Shown here: positions 25,401 to 39,100 of the stretch, one piece after another | How positions within the stretch are numbered: position 1 is the stretch's first letter | Layout: the number at the start of each line of letters is the position of its first letter | From: Lethocerus indicus | Taxonomy: Eukaryota > Arthropoda > Insecta > Hemiptera > Belostomatidae | DNA: 64,000 nucleotides | Assembly: GCA_019843655.1 (NCBI GenBank) | Contig: JACDQD010000006.1 | Span: 26,430,246 to 26,494,245 of the forward strand | Reading direction: 5' to 3' | Translations under genes and position numbers: made by a program | Notes under the pieces: model-generated | What the model was told of the DNA's origin: nothing | Database searches by the model: none | What the model saw: the letters and a program-made list of their open reading frames with translations, nothing else

Positions 25401-28400
25401 CGGTGTCCCTGGGGTAGAGGCCGGGAAAATTCGGGCTGGAAAATGTCCCACCGCTTGCTGCACTGTCCTCGCTCCTGTACCTAAACGCGCAAGGGTAGTC
25501 GCTCAACTGTTCGCCGGTACCGATACCGAAATCTGAAAACATAGACAATTCAACAGAGTTAATTATTTCAACATTCAGGGTATCCAACATATTGGACGGA
25601 ATATGAAATTAAGTTTCTTTCACAAAAAATTGCTGAGACATATTCCGTACGCGACTCTATCTACAGCAGAAGAAGTTGAAGATTATTTTTCATTATGAAA
25701 ACTTAGCTTTCAGAACGGGGTAATGTTTACCGAATTACGACTGCGGCCTTATTTCGAACGAAGCTCGGCTAGAAAAAGTTGCATCGCAATTAAGGAAGTT
25801 GGAGACGAAAATAGGGAATAAAGGAGGCCAACTTTACCCAATTAGTCTAACAAAAGTGACAAAGTCTGGCCAGTAGTACAAATCTCAATTTCATTGGGCG
25901 GATTAATCCCCGCCCAGGGCACAGCGATTTACTGCCACTCGTAAAGTGGCCCTCCTCAACACGCGACACGAAGTAATCTTATCTAAGAGGAGGACGTATT
26001 GTTTTTCCAAGGGACGGCCGATGGACATGGAAAGCGCTTTCGAATTGTCGCAATTCGGGAGGCTTTTATTATCACCGTCTAAAGACCATCTCTTTGATAA
26101 CGCTCTTAAATTCCCCTCCCCCCACGTCAGAGAGTTTCCCCCAAGAGGATTAGTAGAAACACTAACTATAGTAAATTATACTCCACGCTGTCTCACTTAG
26201 GAATGCAAGTTTTACAGTATAATTAGTAGGCATATTGCATTCGCTGTAATTATTTTTCATATAAGCTTGAAGGAGTTTGACAAGAGAAGGAAAAAGCAAG
26301 CGATAGATGTTGAAAAAATGAAGAACATGGTTTAGAAATTCATTTCCCTAATCTAAACATTAGTGAGGCTGTATTTATCCAATAAAAATAGTATTTTAAT
26401 GATTACAATATTCAATTTCTGAAACAGGTTAGTTAGTTGAACCTCGTACATATGGTCCTACGATTTTGTGGTCCACTTATTCTTATTTTCTGCTTTAATT
26501 TTCTGTCTAGCTACAACATAGATGTTATACGGCTGACCGTAAACAATGTTGAATTATCGTTACTCGGCTTAAGACAACGTTAAAACGTTACAGTGTCGGG
26601 CCTCCGGCCCGGTTATTTATGGGCCCACTCCTACTCAGTCATTATAATGAAATACCGTCCCATCTCCTAAACTCTTCTCCGCATTTTTTTTTGTTTGTCT
26701 TTAATGCTTTATCCCGTCTTTTCCTAATTTTTTGTCGCATTAACTTCAAGACAACCCCTAAGCACAAGTATCTCCCTTTGCCGCTTAATTGAAGCCCGGA
26801 AATAAGTCATTTCACGAAATCTCAATTTCTCTGATACCTATGGTTTTTCTTCAACTCTTTGCTGTGCACACATTTATATAAATTTTTAAATTTTTTTACC
26901 TCACGCCGGGATGTGATGTTATGTATGTTATCATGTCATTATGCCGTCTACTCGTCTACCGATTATGCTTACTCCAGTATCGCTCTCGAAGCGTTATTGT
27001 ATGTATCTAATTCTATCAGATGGAGATTTATGAATGTTATGGCTAGATAGATAAGCTGACGTTCTCAAGACCGAATAGAAATTTTGGATAAAAAATTATA
27101 CATTCAACAATACAATGGTTTAGCGACGATTGGGCGAATGAAATTAATTTATTCAACACGTGGCAAGAAACACCGTTCCATTCAACATTATTGTACGTTG
27201 TAGGGTTTGTTGTACGCTTCCCCTGCCCCCCCCCACCAACTTGTTTAAGGCAAGAAAAAGCTTCGAGTAAACATAAATATGAAGTCCGGGCGTAAGTTCC
27301 GGACAGCGAGAAAAGGTCTCAGGCGGCCCTAAAAAACAGGTCATTATTTTCCCTTCGCGATAAACCGTCCCCAGTTTTCAGTTGAAGGGAATGGAAGGCG
27401 GGGGGCGGTGGGGGCGGGAGGCGCGTCCAAACCCTCCAGGAACCGATAAATCCACCGAGACAAAGACAGGGATTTATGGGGAAAAATACAAAGAACTAAA
27501 AGAAAAAAATAAATCCCGCCGATAAGGGGGCGTTTAAGGGAAATCGGTTTTTCAACTAATTAAGATATATTTCTGCCTAGGAATCTCTAAAACATTTATT
27601 AGATCGTTGCAACTATCCATGAAACTTTCATTAGCCATATCATATACATGAAACAAGAATATTTGTCGAATAGTTTCATGTTTTATGTGACTGCTACGGC
27701 TAAAGAGGTGGATAATTCTAATAACTGTTATAAGACTGTTAAAAATTTTAAATATAGTCCTCTCATAGCGAATATCTAACTTAGGCACAGAATATTATTA
27801 AAATTATTTTTAAAATAATTTATTAAATCTAAGGTAACATTTAGCACACATACATTTAAAATAATTAATAATTCAATCTATATAATAAATTTGACGTTTC
27901 ATTTTTTTCTAGGTAATTTGACAATAAATAGGATATTGAAAAATTCGTTACTGGCGCATAAGCCACAATGTTTCCATTTCTACAAAAAAAACTTACATAT
28001 TGTCAAATCGACATCAGCTGCTACAATAATAATATTGTTATTACCACTGTCATGTATTGAGGTGCCATTTTCGAGGCAAGACAAGGGAGTTTTTCCAGAA
28101 TATTTAGACAAAATGTAATACACAATATATTTATAGAAGGGTAATGTGTTTGAATACGGAATTTTAAAATTTTGCTCCCTCTAAAATTCGGACTATCCGC
28201 AGAACAATGCTTCGTTGTTCGAACCAACAAACAATGCTTGTTGTCCCCCTAGGTGTATGGGGCAACAATACTGTAGACACTGTTTATATTCTGACAAGTT
28301 GCAAATGAATATTCTGGTGAAGTTGCTGTAATGCAAGAACAAATATTTTGTAAATATTATAGGAAATTTAATATTTGGTTAGTCTAACCAGTATTAAAAA

Positions 28401-31400
28401 TCGGGTATGGAACGAAGTATTTCCAATCTGTAAAAAACATTGAAATGAAGAATTGCTTAGAAAGAAAGTGGAATGGATTTGTCCTTTAATTGAAGTAATC
28501 TCGGTGTGTGTTTGAAGTTCATGTTTGTTTAATTTAACTCGGTGGAACAAAACGCAGAGACTGGCCCTTTTATCCTTTAGAAATTAGTTTAAGCAAAATA
28601 GCGTAAATTCTTTTTATTAAAATAAAGTGGGCCGAGAACACCGATCGAAAGTCACAACCTTCGTATAACTGGGAGTGAACACAAAGAACATGTGGTACAT
28701 ATAATTGAAGTTATTCTTGCATTAATGACTAGGTCTCATAATTGTCACGAAACACGAAATGTTGTAACACAGAAGAACCAACAACACACCCTTCATTTGA
28801 ATAGGAAATATATATTCCCAATATCCTTTCCAAGATTAATCTGCGAATATAAATTTTAATTTGATTCTTTCTTCTCATCGCCTCTAGTTTCAGATGCAAT
28901 AAGGACTGTACAGTATATGATATAACTTGCACAAAGTGGGGCTGAAACTGCTCCGCCTTTTCCAATGATCCCACCCGTGCCCGCACGCTCTGTAATTCGG
29001 GCGATACCCTTTTAATTTTAAATCAAATTCGATTCAAGCGGCGAACACGTTGCGTCGGGGTGAAAAATTCAACACTCGCGAAAATATAGAGAGCCCCCCC
29101 CCCACCAGCGTCAGAGCAACGGCGTACTAAGAGTCGGCCACAGAGATCCCTTCTCGGAACGGCTTTTCCCATATCCTGCATTATTAAACGGCAACAATAT
29201 TGCCGACGGCTGCTCCGCGCACGAATCGAGCGCGCCGTGGTCGATAAATAATTTTTCAATTTTTAACATCCCAAGTGAATAGGACGGGGCGACACGAGAG
29301 AAAGGGACCGGAGGAGAAAGGTTTTTCGAAGGCGGTCCATTGAGTTGAGGAACAGGGCGGGTCAAAAATGCATGGATTAGATTGAGGGAACCGGGTGGAC
29401 AGGTTGGAAATGGACAGGGATGCCTGGAGGAGGCTAATCTGGAGCGCATAAAGGTGGTTGAGAAAAAAATAGGAATAAGACTGTCCGCTTCATAAGAATT
29501 CCTAAAGAGGAACAATCTAAGCTTAGAGGCACAATATACGATTTATTCTTTGGTACCCAATTTTAGCTCCTCGTCTTTCGGTGAAAAATTTCTCCCTACA
29601 GTAAATGTCCCAGCTTGTTTATTTTATTTGGTCTCACGCCAGTGCGGTTTCAATTTCTCGCCATATTTAGTCGCATTCTGTCAGTATATCAGTTATGCAC
29701 GTATGTCAGGTCTCCATTTATATAATCTTATAAAATGATATGCGAAATTCGTTTAATACATTATTTGAAAGATAACGCTCAGTGTAGTATGTAAATGCGG
29801 ACTCACAGTTGCTAAGAAAATAAAACATAAAAATAAAATATTTTGCCGTTTTGTCTTGAATTTTTTATTTCCCCCTCCTCTAGACAAAACTTTTACGATG
29901 GCATCCAAATCTGAAACATCCCTAGCATAGATCTAAACATATATTATATATTTAATTATATATGTATATATTCCGAACTGATATCTTAAATTGCATAAGG
30001 TAATGGAAGTTTTTCTGATACTAAACTATGCGAAGATTTACTTATCTTATACTTATATCCTGATGATGTAATAACGTTCTTGGTTAGTAAATAAAACTTT
30101 GAGGAAATTATTTCGTCTGGAGAGAATAAATACTCTAATTTTAGTCGGCACAATGAACTGAAATTAAAAAAAAATATTGGCCGAAGGAATAGACATGGCG
30201 CTGTTCAAAAAGGTGCATTTGAATAAGGAAAGCAATATTTTAACCGGAAGCCTTATCCCACGGGATTTGGGCGTTGTTTCTCGGGGCGGCGGTAGCTTTC
30301 GTGTCGTTCACGGCTCAGAGAATTGCAAGGTTTTCCCTTTTGTCTATAAGATTTGACGGGGAAACCCGCAACCTATTTTCTGTTAGTCGGTCGTCTCAAA
30401 AAGTCCCTTTCCGTTTTTCCGATCCTTTTATCTTTAAACGGGAATTTCCCTGCCTCAACCCTCGGGACATAACCAGGGAATTAAGTAGTACCAGACGGAA
30501 TGGCGACCGTGTTCAACCAACTATAATATCTCGGTAGTTCCCGAAACAAATTTTCCTGTGTATTCACACTTGTATTTCCCAAAATGTTTCCCTAATTATT
30601 CCCTCATTAATGAGTGGTCTTACATAAAGTTGGGTGAGGATGCCCAAAAAACATCCAAAGTGCCAAAAGTGACTAACACCGCTACTGAAGATGGGGAGTA
30701 GCCGAAACCGGTCTAGCGAAAGACCAAACCAGCGAGAGGAGACAGAAACACACGAAATCTACGGTTTTCAATTTTTTTCTTGCAAATTTTCCCCATCTTC
30801 CGCGGCATAATAACTTCAATTTGTTGTGTTCGTCGTCCCCCCTGTGACTCGAGCGTACCGTCAGATCCCGGTATATCACACTCCCTTACCCCTCCTCCCC
30901 TCAGCGCCCCTTTACCGCACTCCAAAAGTCCTGAGAAGAAGAAGAAGAAGCGGCGCGACAGAGGGAACTTTTACAAGTCGAACCAACTTTCGAATCCGGC
31001 AGCCGGCTCCGAGTTGTGCAGCTCTCCGAGTGCTCGCCCCCCGCGCCCCAACCGCAGAACAAAGTTCCCGGTCCCCGTTTCTCCTCCGCTTGTCCTTTTC
31101 TCACCGCGCTCTGAATTGGAGCGAGAAGAATTCGGGGAATGTAAAACACGGACAGTACCGTCATGACGAATTCATAGAATTAATCCAGTCTGTAAGCATC
31201 AGAAACGTAGTAGAAAACTATACGACTAATATTCTGACAATAATATCGAATTATCACTAACTTCCGTCTGGATCCCATAATACTGTAGGAAGAACTTCGT
31301 ATGGCGTGAGTTGCTCGGTGAGGGGGCTCCATTGAAACGATTTTTGCCATACCCCCCTCTCGGTTGTTGTCTGATTCCTATGTTTATGGAATTTTAATAA

Positions 31401-33129
31401 ACAATTTTAATTGAAACGAGTAGAATTGCTACTGCTGCTTTCTCTCAGTGGGTGTGTTTTGAAAATTTTGCTCTCTTAAACTTCTTGACTGGTTCTTAAA
31501 CTATCGTTGGTCTATCTACAAGAAGAAGTGGAAGAGTCTGGTAGTACAGGAGGTTCTGCAGTGAATCCAGAGACAGCTATTTCATATTAGAGGAACCTTG
31601 CAGGCGGACAACCTTGGGCCATTTGTCTAGAGATTTTAATACTTTTAATACTAGGCAGATTTTTTTAGTACTACTCATACCTGTTCTGTATCAGTTAATG
31701 TTTTGCCCACCTACTACAGGATTCCTTCGACTTGCAACTTGGAGAATTGCAAATTTTAACGGCTGCCCGTTGTCTCCGAATTAATGTTCGACCGGTGACG
31801 TAGCTCGGCGCCAAGCGTGACCGTAAATTAGTGGCATAAATCAAATACGCGGATTCCATTAGTGTCGGCCGGCACTTCCTGACTTCCTGGCCCTATCAAT
31901 GCTATAATTTAGCCCGACGATCGGGGTTAATAGGTCAGACCGTGGGCTCGTTATGGATACATCCTGGCAATCCATAGGCAATCCTGGGCAAAGTATAGGA
32001 ACTGTTGAATACCTGGAATCGTACTCTGTTCATGACAATATTCTAAAAAATTTCAATCCGTCCGTTTCTACGTGACTTCTGAACAGCTTCTTGAACGACC
32101 GATCGGGAAATACCTTTTTTTAAACAGGACTTAAATTTACAATTACAGATATATTTTTTCTTGTTGAAGGTGTTAATACAATATTATTTTCTTGTGGTAT
32201 TAAAATCGTAGACACGTATTTCATGAACTTGGATTTTGATCGACAAAAAAGTGCATTCAAACGATTTTGGAAAGCGGGCTTCATTGCTCACGCAACGCAC
32301 TGAATTTCCTTTTTGAATTCTCCTAATCCGGTTTCACTTTGAACTTTGTGGGAAGAATCGTTGCGGAAAAAATATGTCGTCCGCCCGTCGGCGAACGGGC
32401 TCTATTGGGAAACGCAGAATCGGTGTAACTGTAAGGGGTCGTATCGAATTATGCAATATCGATACGTGTGAATGGAGAGGCGCGACAAAGGCTGTGGGAA
32501 TCGTCAAACAAATTCAAATTACAGGAGGCCATTTTCTGTAGGCGGGGGATATTCAGAAATAGCCGAGAAGAGCCTTCGACTGAAGGGTCGAACACGACGA
32601 AACCGACAGTCTGAATACAAATGGGGCTGTGGCTGGAATCGCATTCGAAGATTTTACAAGAAACAACCCCGAATGGAGGGTGAATTTTAAAAGGTATGGA
32701 GTTATTTAGATTGAAATGTATGTTCAGATGGAAATATGCTTCAAAAATTGTATACAGTCTGTTTCGGTAGGATCAAGAAACCATCTGAGCGGGCCTGAGA
32801 AAATATCGCAACAATTATGATACATAATGTATGAATTATACTCTAAAATATTTAACAATCTAAACATTCCGAATAAGAAATAAATTATTATTTCTGTCGC
32901 GACAATAAATTTTAATTTTATAACCTCCAGTTAAAAACTACAATATGTAAGATTAATTGGTACAAGATAAACTATGAGAATATTTTCAAAAGATTAAAAT
33001 GCCCCGTATTAGATAATTAGGCCAAAGGGAAGCATTTCTTTTTAAACCCTGAGTCGGATTTACTTACTCTTTTTCTATAAATTGAGGGTCTGCGGATAAG
33101 CAGGTAGCAGTCTCTGCAGTAAGCAAAGA

Positions 33130-33171
<42 letters not shown>

Positions 33172-36100
33172 AAAAACGTATAATGGCCGGAAGAGATCCT
33201 CATTTAAAAAGGAAATGTTTAGAGACAGAAATTTTGTCGTCGCTGAGTAGTTAAGTTCGGGACACGGTCTAATGACGAGTCCTCGGGGCTAATGAGCCGG
33301 CAATGGCGGCGTTCTAGTTTTTAATTGAAGCGTCTCACTCCTAATTGCGACCCCCGGGAATTCAGCCCGAAGATAACGCCGAATAATAATGAATACTCCC
33401 GGCCTTGTTAAAACGGCCCTAGAGGAATTGAATTGTTGAAGGGGAAATAACAATGTGTGTGTGCAAAGTCGGAGTGTCTGAAATGCTGCTTATCAAAATT
33501 GAACTTTTTCAGTTTCACTTAACACTGATTCAACATTTAGATTCCAGTTAATTTTCACTTATCAATATTTTTTTTCTTCACTCTTTTATTGTAACAACTG
33601 TAAAATTATACAACACGCAACATTTATATAGGCACTAGCTACAATAGTCTAACTTATTTTAATGTTTCCATAGATGAATTTTGAGATTGGATTTTAGATT
33701 GAATTTTATGTCTCATCTTCTCAACTTATTCTCCAGTGACGAAAGCACGTAGCGGATTTATTGAAATTGTGCATCGAGTAACTAATTGGTCGTTTCAGAG
33801 TGGGATGAGGGTGAGGATGAGGCCTTCCCAGCATCAGTTAGCCAGTGTTGGGTTTCTTGGCTAATTGCGACGAGTCGGACTAATTAGCCGGGGCCGATAA
33901 ACGGGCCGAAATTAGGCCCCGATATCTCCGCAACAATCTTAGCCATAACGGCTAGCACTCGGCGATCATTATCCTCGCAATTAGCCGGTAATGACTTTCA
34001 TTTCCTATACTACAAAGAATACATGTTGTGAACATTAACTAAGAAAACTTATACATTTCCGTAGATTTCGTGTGTTTCTGTCTCCTATCGCTGGTTTGGT
34101 CTTTCGCTAGACCGGTTTCGGCTGCTCGCCATCTTCAGTAGCGGTGTTAGTCACTTTGGCACTTTTGTGGACACCCTCACTGCACTGTCACTTGTACAGT
34201 GGTGGTAGTCAGTTTGTCGTGTTTATATATATGTGTTTTGTTATTGTGTTTGTGAGTGATTTTGTTTGTCTTATTTGGATTGGGAGGGATTTTGTTAAGT
34301 CTTTGTCGGATTATCGGGCAAATATATATTTGTATCACACGACTGGTCACAGCTATTAAGTTTTGACTTCCAAATATATGACAGGAAACCTATCTGATAT
34401 TATATATTTACGATCATAAAAGCTCTCCTGTTGATGAAATTTATTGAAAAAAGTTTATTTCTTGTGCTCCCAACGAACTTTAGTTATGTACATTTCCGTA
34501 CCACCCTCAGGGGGCGCTAGTTTATCAGTGAACGAGCTGCCAACGAACTTTAGTTCAGTACATTTCCGCACCACTCTCAAGGGGCGCTAGTTTATCGGTG
34601 AAAGTGCAACCAACGAACTTTAGTTAAGTGCATTTCCGCACCACCCTCAGGGGGCGCTGAACAACCGATAACCACCACAGTACAAGTGACAGTAACAGTG
34701 CAGCGGGGATGCCCAAAAAACAGTCCAAAGTAGCAAGAGGAGACAGAAACATGAAATATACGGTATTCCAACCCCTCGCAGTACCACAAAACAGTTATTC
34801 TAAATTATATATTTCCGTTATATTTAAGTTTAAATTTGTTAAGTGAAGTAGGCGCAGCAGGCGGGCTGAAAATTTCAGTTTTCTGATCGTTCATTAGATT
34901 TCATTAATTCGTAGATTCATAAATATCAATGTCTCAGGCATAATTTTGGTTTGTAAAAAAATTTAATTTACAAAAGAGGTGCAGAAGGCACTGCTCGGAA
35001 GAGTACGGTTTTCTATTGTGTAATTAGTATGTTGACGCTAATGTTTACGTAGAATAAATAATTGATGCGTCTAAACAGATGTTTGAAGACGAAAGAGAAA
35101 TGGCGTTGTCAATTCTAGTTCTAAAAAACCGGAAACGTATAAGGTGACATCGGCGAATTGATGAAATGTAGTAGTAAATATGTTAATTACATTATGAAAT
35201 ATCAATTTTTATAATTATTGACTATCCTCGTTCGTGAAAAATTAGATCTTATTCTTTTTTGACAGGTTAATTTTAAATATCTCCGTTAATAATAATTTTG
35301 TTTCATTAATGCGTGCATTTTTCGTAGACAGAAAGTAAATTATATTGTTCGATGTTTGTATTGTTTACTGCTCGTATGAAACCTCTCCTGAGGCTACTAG
35401 TATTTATTCCCTTATCTTTACTCCGTGTTTTCCGATGTGAAACTCTTTCGGAAAAAGTTCCAACATCGGTGGTGAGAGTATGTTCGGCAGGAGGAAGTAA
35501 TAGGGTGGGCGTCGGCCCGTCGGTCGTTTTAACAGGGGATGTTTTGCCCCATCCTGAGGTATTTTCCCGCTAAATTAATTTATTTACGGGCCGTTACACT
35601 TTGCCCGTTGTACACTTTACATGTACCCGGCGTAGGGGGCCAACAAAACAACACTGGGGGAAAAACAACAGGGCGCCGACGAATTTGCCCAAACCGCAGT
35701 ATAAAACGCACATTCGGCCGGAGAATATTCATTTTTGAAACAATCTTATATACTCTCTCTCTCTCTACATTTACTGCCCTTAATATTACAGGCGCTATAA
35801 TTCGATGCATGACGTAATTGTGTAACTTCTCAGACATAAATGGATAACATATGCGGGATGTTGAAACTGCAGTTTGGGGATCTGACAGGCAATTAAATAT
35901 TTATAGAGAAATAACTTAAGGTCAACAAATAATCTCAAGTAGGATTAAATCATAAAATGGAGATTATATGTATTGTATACATTGACGACATTTATTTGTA
36001 AATGGAAATAGTCTTTTAACAAAATTGAAAAGGAAATTTACAGCTCCCATTAAATATCAGTATCTGATTGATTTAAATGTGTTGCGAAAAGGCACTCGTG

Positions 36101-39100
36101 AAATGAAAATAGTTCATTTGAAAATTGAAATTGAATGAAAATTCGGCCCGCAATTGGTAGTGGGGTCCCTGATGCGGATGGGCCATAAAATTGGTATATT
36201 TTAGTGATTTTTCCTTTTTGAATATTGTGTTGTAAAACGAAAGGTTCAACAAACACCTTTCAGTCTTCATTGTGACATTCAGAAATTTATAATCCTATTC
36301 GATAAATTATGTAAACCTTCATCAAAGAAAATCGTAATATTCATTTTTATCCTTTTGAATTATCTGGAACCAGATTGAACGCGGAAGCGAAAGATATGTC
36401 CTGTTATTGATACCCTCTATCAAGGCTAGTATTAAAATCAATACCATTGTTCGAAATTATACTAGAACCAGTTTGGGTTCCTCGCGGTTACCAAGTTTAT
36501 CAGTTAGGCGGTATAACATTTCTCTCAAGGTTTGTGGAAACAAAATACCGTCGCGGAAATCTGTTCAAGAGACCGCAAATTGATTCCCCGTTTGGCCGGT
36601 AAAATATGGTCATAATCGGGTGGCCTAAAGTAGAGGAGAAAGCTCTGACATTTAGCTAAAGAATAGACCAGTATAACATAATACTATGTCACAACATGCC
36701 GAATTTATCTATATATATCGGGTCGGCAACTAAGTCCTTGCGGGTGGCCTAAACTGGCACTCACTTTCAGTGAAGTAGTAGGTGGCCCTGAAGCCCCTCG
36801 AGTGTCTGGAGGAGTGCGTTCCCCTGAATTCCAGCTCCAGCCTCGGACCGTTGGACATTATGGGGCTGGGCACTTTCAGGCCGCAATAGCTGTCTATCTT
36901 GTCCAGTTTGCCTTCTATCTGAACGTAGGCTATCACTGAATCGACACCGTCGCAGCTGAAACAGAGACAGAGTTCATTAAGTCAGGTACCGCCCAATAAT
37001 CGTCCCATACACCACTGAAATTGGTGGGCGCAAATTTGCTTAACTCGTTCACTACCAACGGCTCACATATATGTGACACAGCTTTCTTTTACCACAGCCC
37101 AACGTCACACATATGTGACAGATATTTTTGCACAATTTACAAAGGCATGTTCGAACATGTTGAGTATTGAACAAAATTGTTACGTTCTAAAAGTGCAAAA
37201 TGTGAAGTCTGTACTCGGTCTGCTTTCGCATTAGATTATTTAGAGTCTTTATAACAGTTGAATAGGTCGTTTTAGCTGGATTAGTGAAATTAACGGGCAA
37301 TAAGTTAAATTTAAAAAGGAAAAAATTTTGCGAAGCAAAATTATTAAAATTGTTATGTAAGTAGCTAGATATAAGCGAGCTATAAAAATTATTATTACAT
37401 TTAATATTTTTTAACAGAAACATATCTCTCAACAAAATGATTTTCGTAAAATAAAATGAATTTCGTATCGATAAATTGTATTCATATTTTTTTGTCTTAT
37501 AATCAATTTCTTCTAATTTAATGTGACACACATATTTATATCAGTTTAAAAGAATACTTATTTTACTTTTTTAGACTGTTCTACACATATAATCTATTCC
37601 AATTGATTTCATATAATCGCGAAAAAATCTTGGGCTATGGTGGATGTTTTCTCCAGAAGACCCCGGTAGCGAACTGGTTAAAAAAAACAAACAGATCATA
37701 TCCTTAGAAACAAAATAATAACACACTTAGAAATAAAGCTGCACAATATTATATTGTAATATAATATTTAAAAATATATCTCCACTTAGTTGGCACGTAT
37801 AGTTACGCCGCGTAGTTCAGATTTGAAACACGATCTATGAAATTGACTAGTAGACTACATAGAGAATTCTGAAATTATAGAATTTGGATATATATTTGTA
37901 TCGGTAAATGGATAAAAGTTCCCGTAGGTAATAGGAGAAACATTTAAGTTGTTTCGGAGAACTGTTGAGAAAGAAAAATATTTTACTCTGACATTTAGCT
38001 AAAGAATAGACCAGTGTAACATAATACTATATCACAACCTGCCTTTCGAATTTATCTATATATATATCCGGTCGGCAACTAAGTTATTGCGGGTTTCGTC
38101 GCTGGATGGAGATGGCGTTATTTGTATTTTTACGCGTCTTCAAACCTATAGAGTATTCTGAAATGTTTATTACACGCCAACTATTCGTCGTGCGTACCAA
38201 AAAATGCACGACATAAGGGTGCACACACCCGAAGATGAGAAGAATCCGCAATTATTTAGTTGCCGACCCAATAGATATATATTATTGGGTTTTTATTCAG
38301 TTGTCCGTAATCCGTAATTTCCTACATTACTTTAAGATACCTTTTGGAAGTGGGGGGGGGGGGATCGTGATGGTTAGGAATATCATCATTTTTCCCAAGT
38401 AATGCACGTCAGGAAGGATGCAGTCAGCACTAATATAGTGTACAAGTTCATCGCTGATTTACATTTAATATAACTATTAACTTGAATTGAAGGAGGGGGG
38501 TGAACTTGCTACTGTGGGGGCTAATTTGGGTGAAATAAAATTATACATAAGTTTATATCTATATGTGTATATATCTAGTAGTAGTTGAAAAACTATTCGA
38601 CGACTAGAAAATTAAATTGTTGAAGCGGTGTATTCCGCTCGATGAAATTCATACAATCAGCTCTCCCGGTTTCAACGGGCCGTTCTCAAACTCCAATTTA
38701 TTGAACGACGTTAACAAAGAAGGGGCGGAGGCGCGCTGGGGCCGACCAAGATTGGTTCATTATGGGGCGCAAATTGAACAAATGCTCTTCGCCCTCGGGC
38801 CAATTTAAATCCCGCTAGGAAATTGAAGAACGGGATAAGAGGAAAAGGCAAACTGCTAACTGTACAGGGGTGGCCTAGTCAAATAAGCTGAAGGGCGTAA
38901 AATGTGTTACTGCAATCTTTTACTAAATTCCTTTATGTAATATTATATACAATATAATATAGTATTGAAATAATAATCAATAATCGAATTTTGCTCTCGT
39001 CTAGACTATTAGTATCTAAATCGACCAGTATTAAATAGCATATAGAAACATGTCGTGTATCCACGTGAGATTCTTACTATGTAGTGAGGGCAGTGAATGG

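Larger units (their letters stand above)
30765..34058. other. Intron 3-4, middle part
   Basis: A GC-richer patch is at 30830-31110 with unsupported overlapping frames. It is followed by dispersed repeat copy b and a (GA)n tract. Nothing else was identified. Confidence 0.55.
34059..34763. mobile_element. HHR-F family repeat, copy 6 (three satellite units)
   Basis: The left end is full length with an intact hammerhead-like core on the minus strand. The interior closely follows copy 1 (for example cttccaaatatatgacagga). Three 70-bp units start at caacgaac 34471, 34541 and 34611. The right end is truncated: the ribozyme segment is deleted but aggagacagaaacatgaaat remains, followed by the shared tattccaacccctcgcag. 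Confidence 0.8.
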
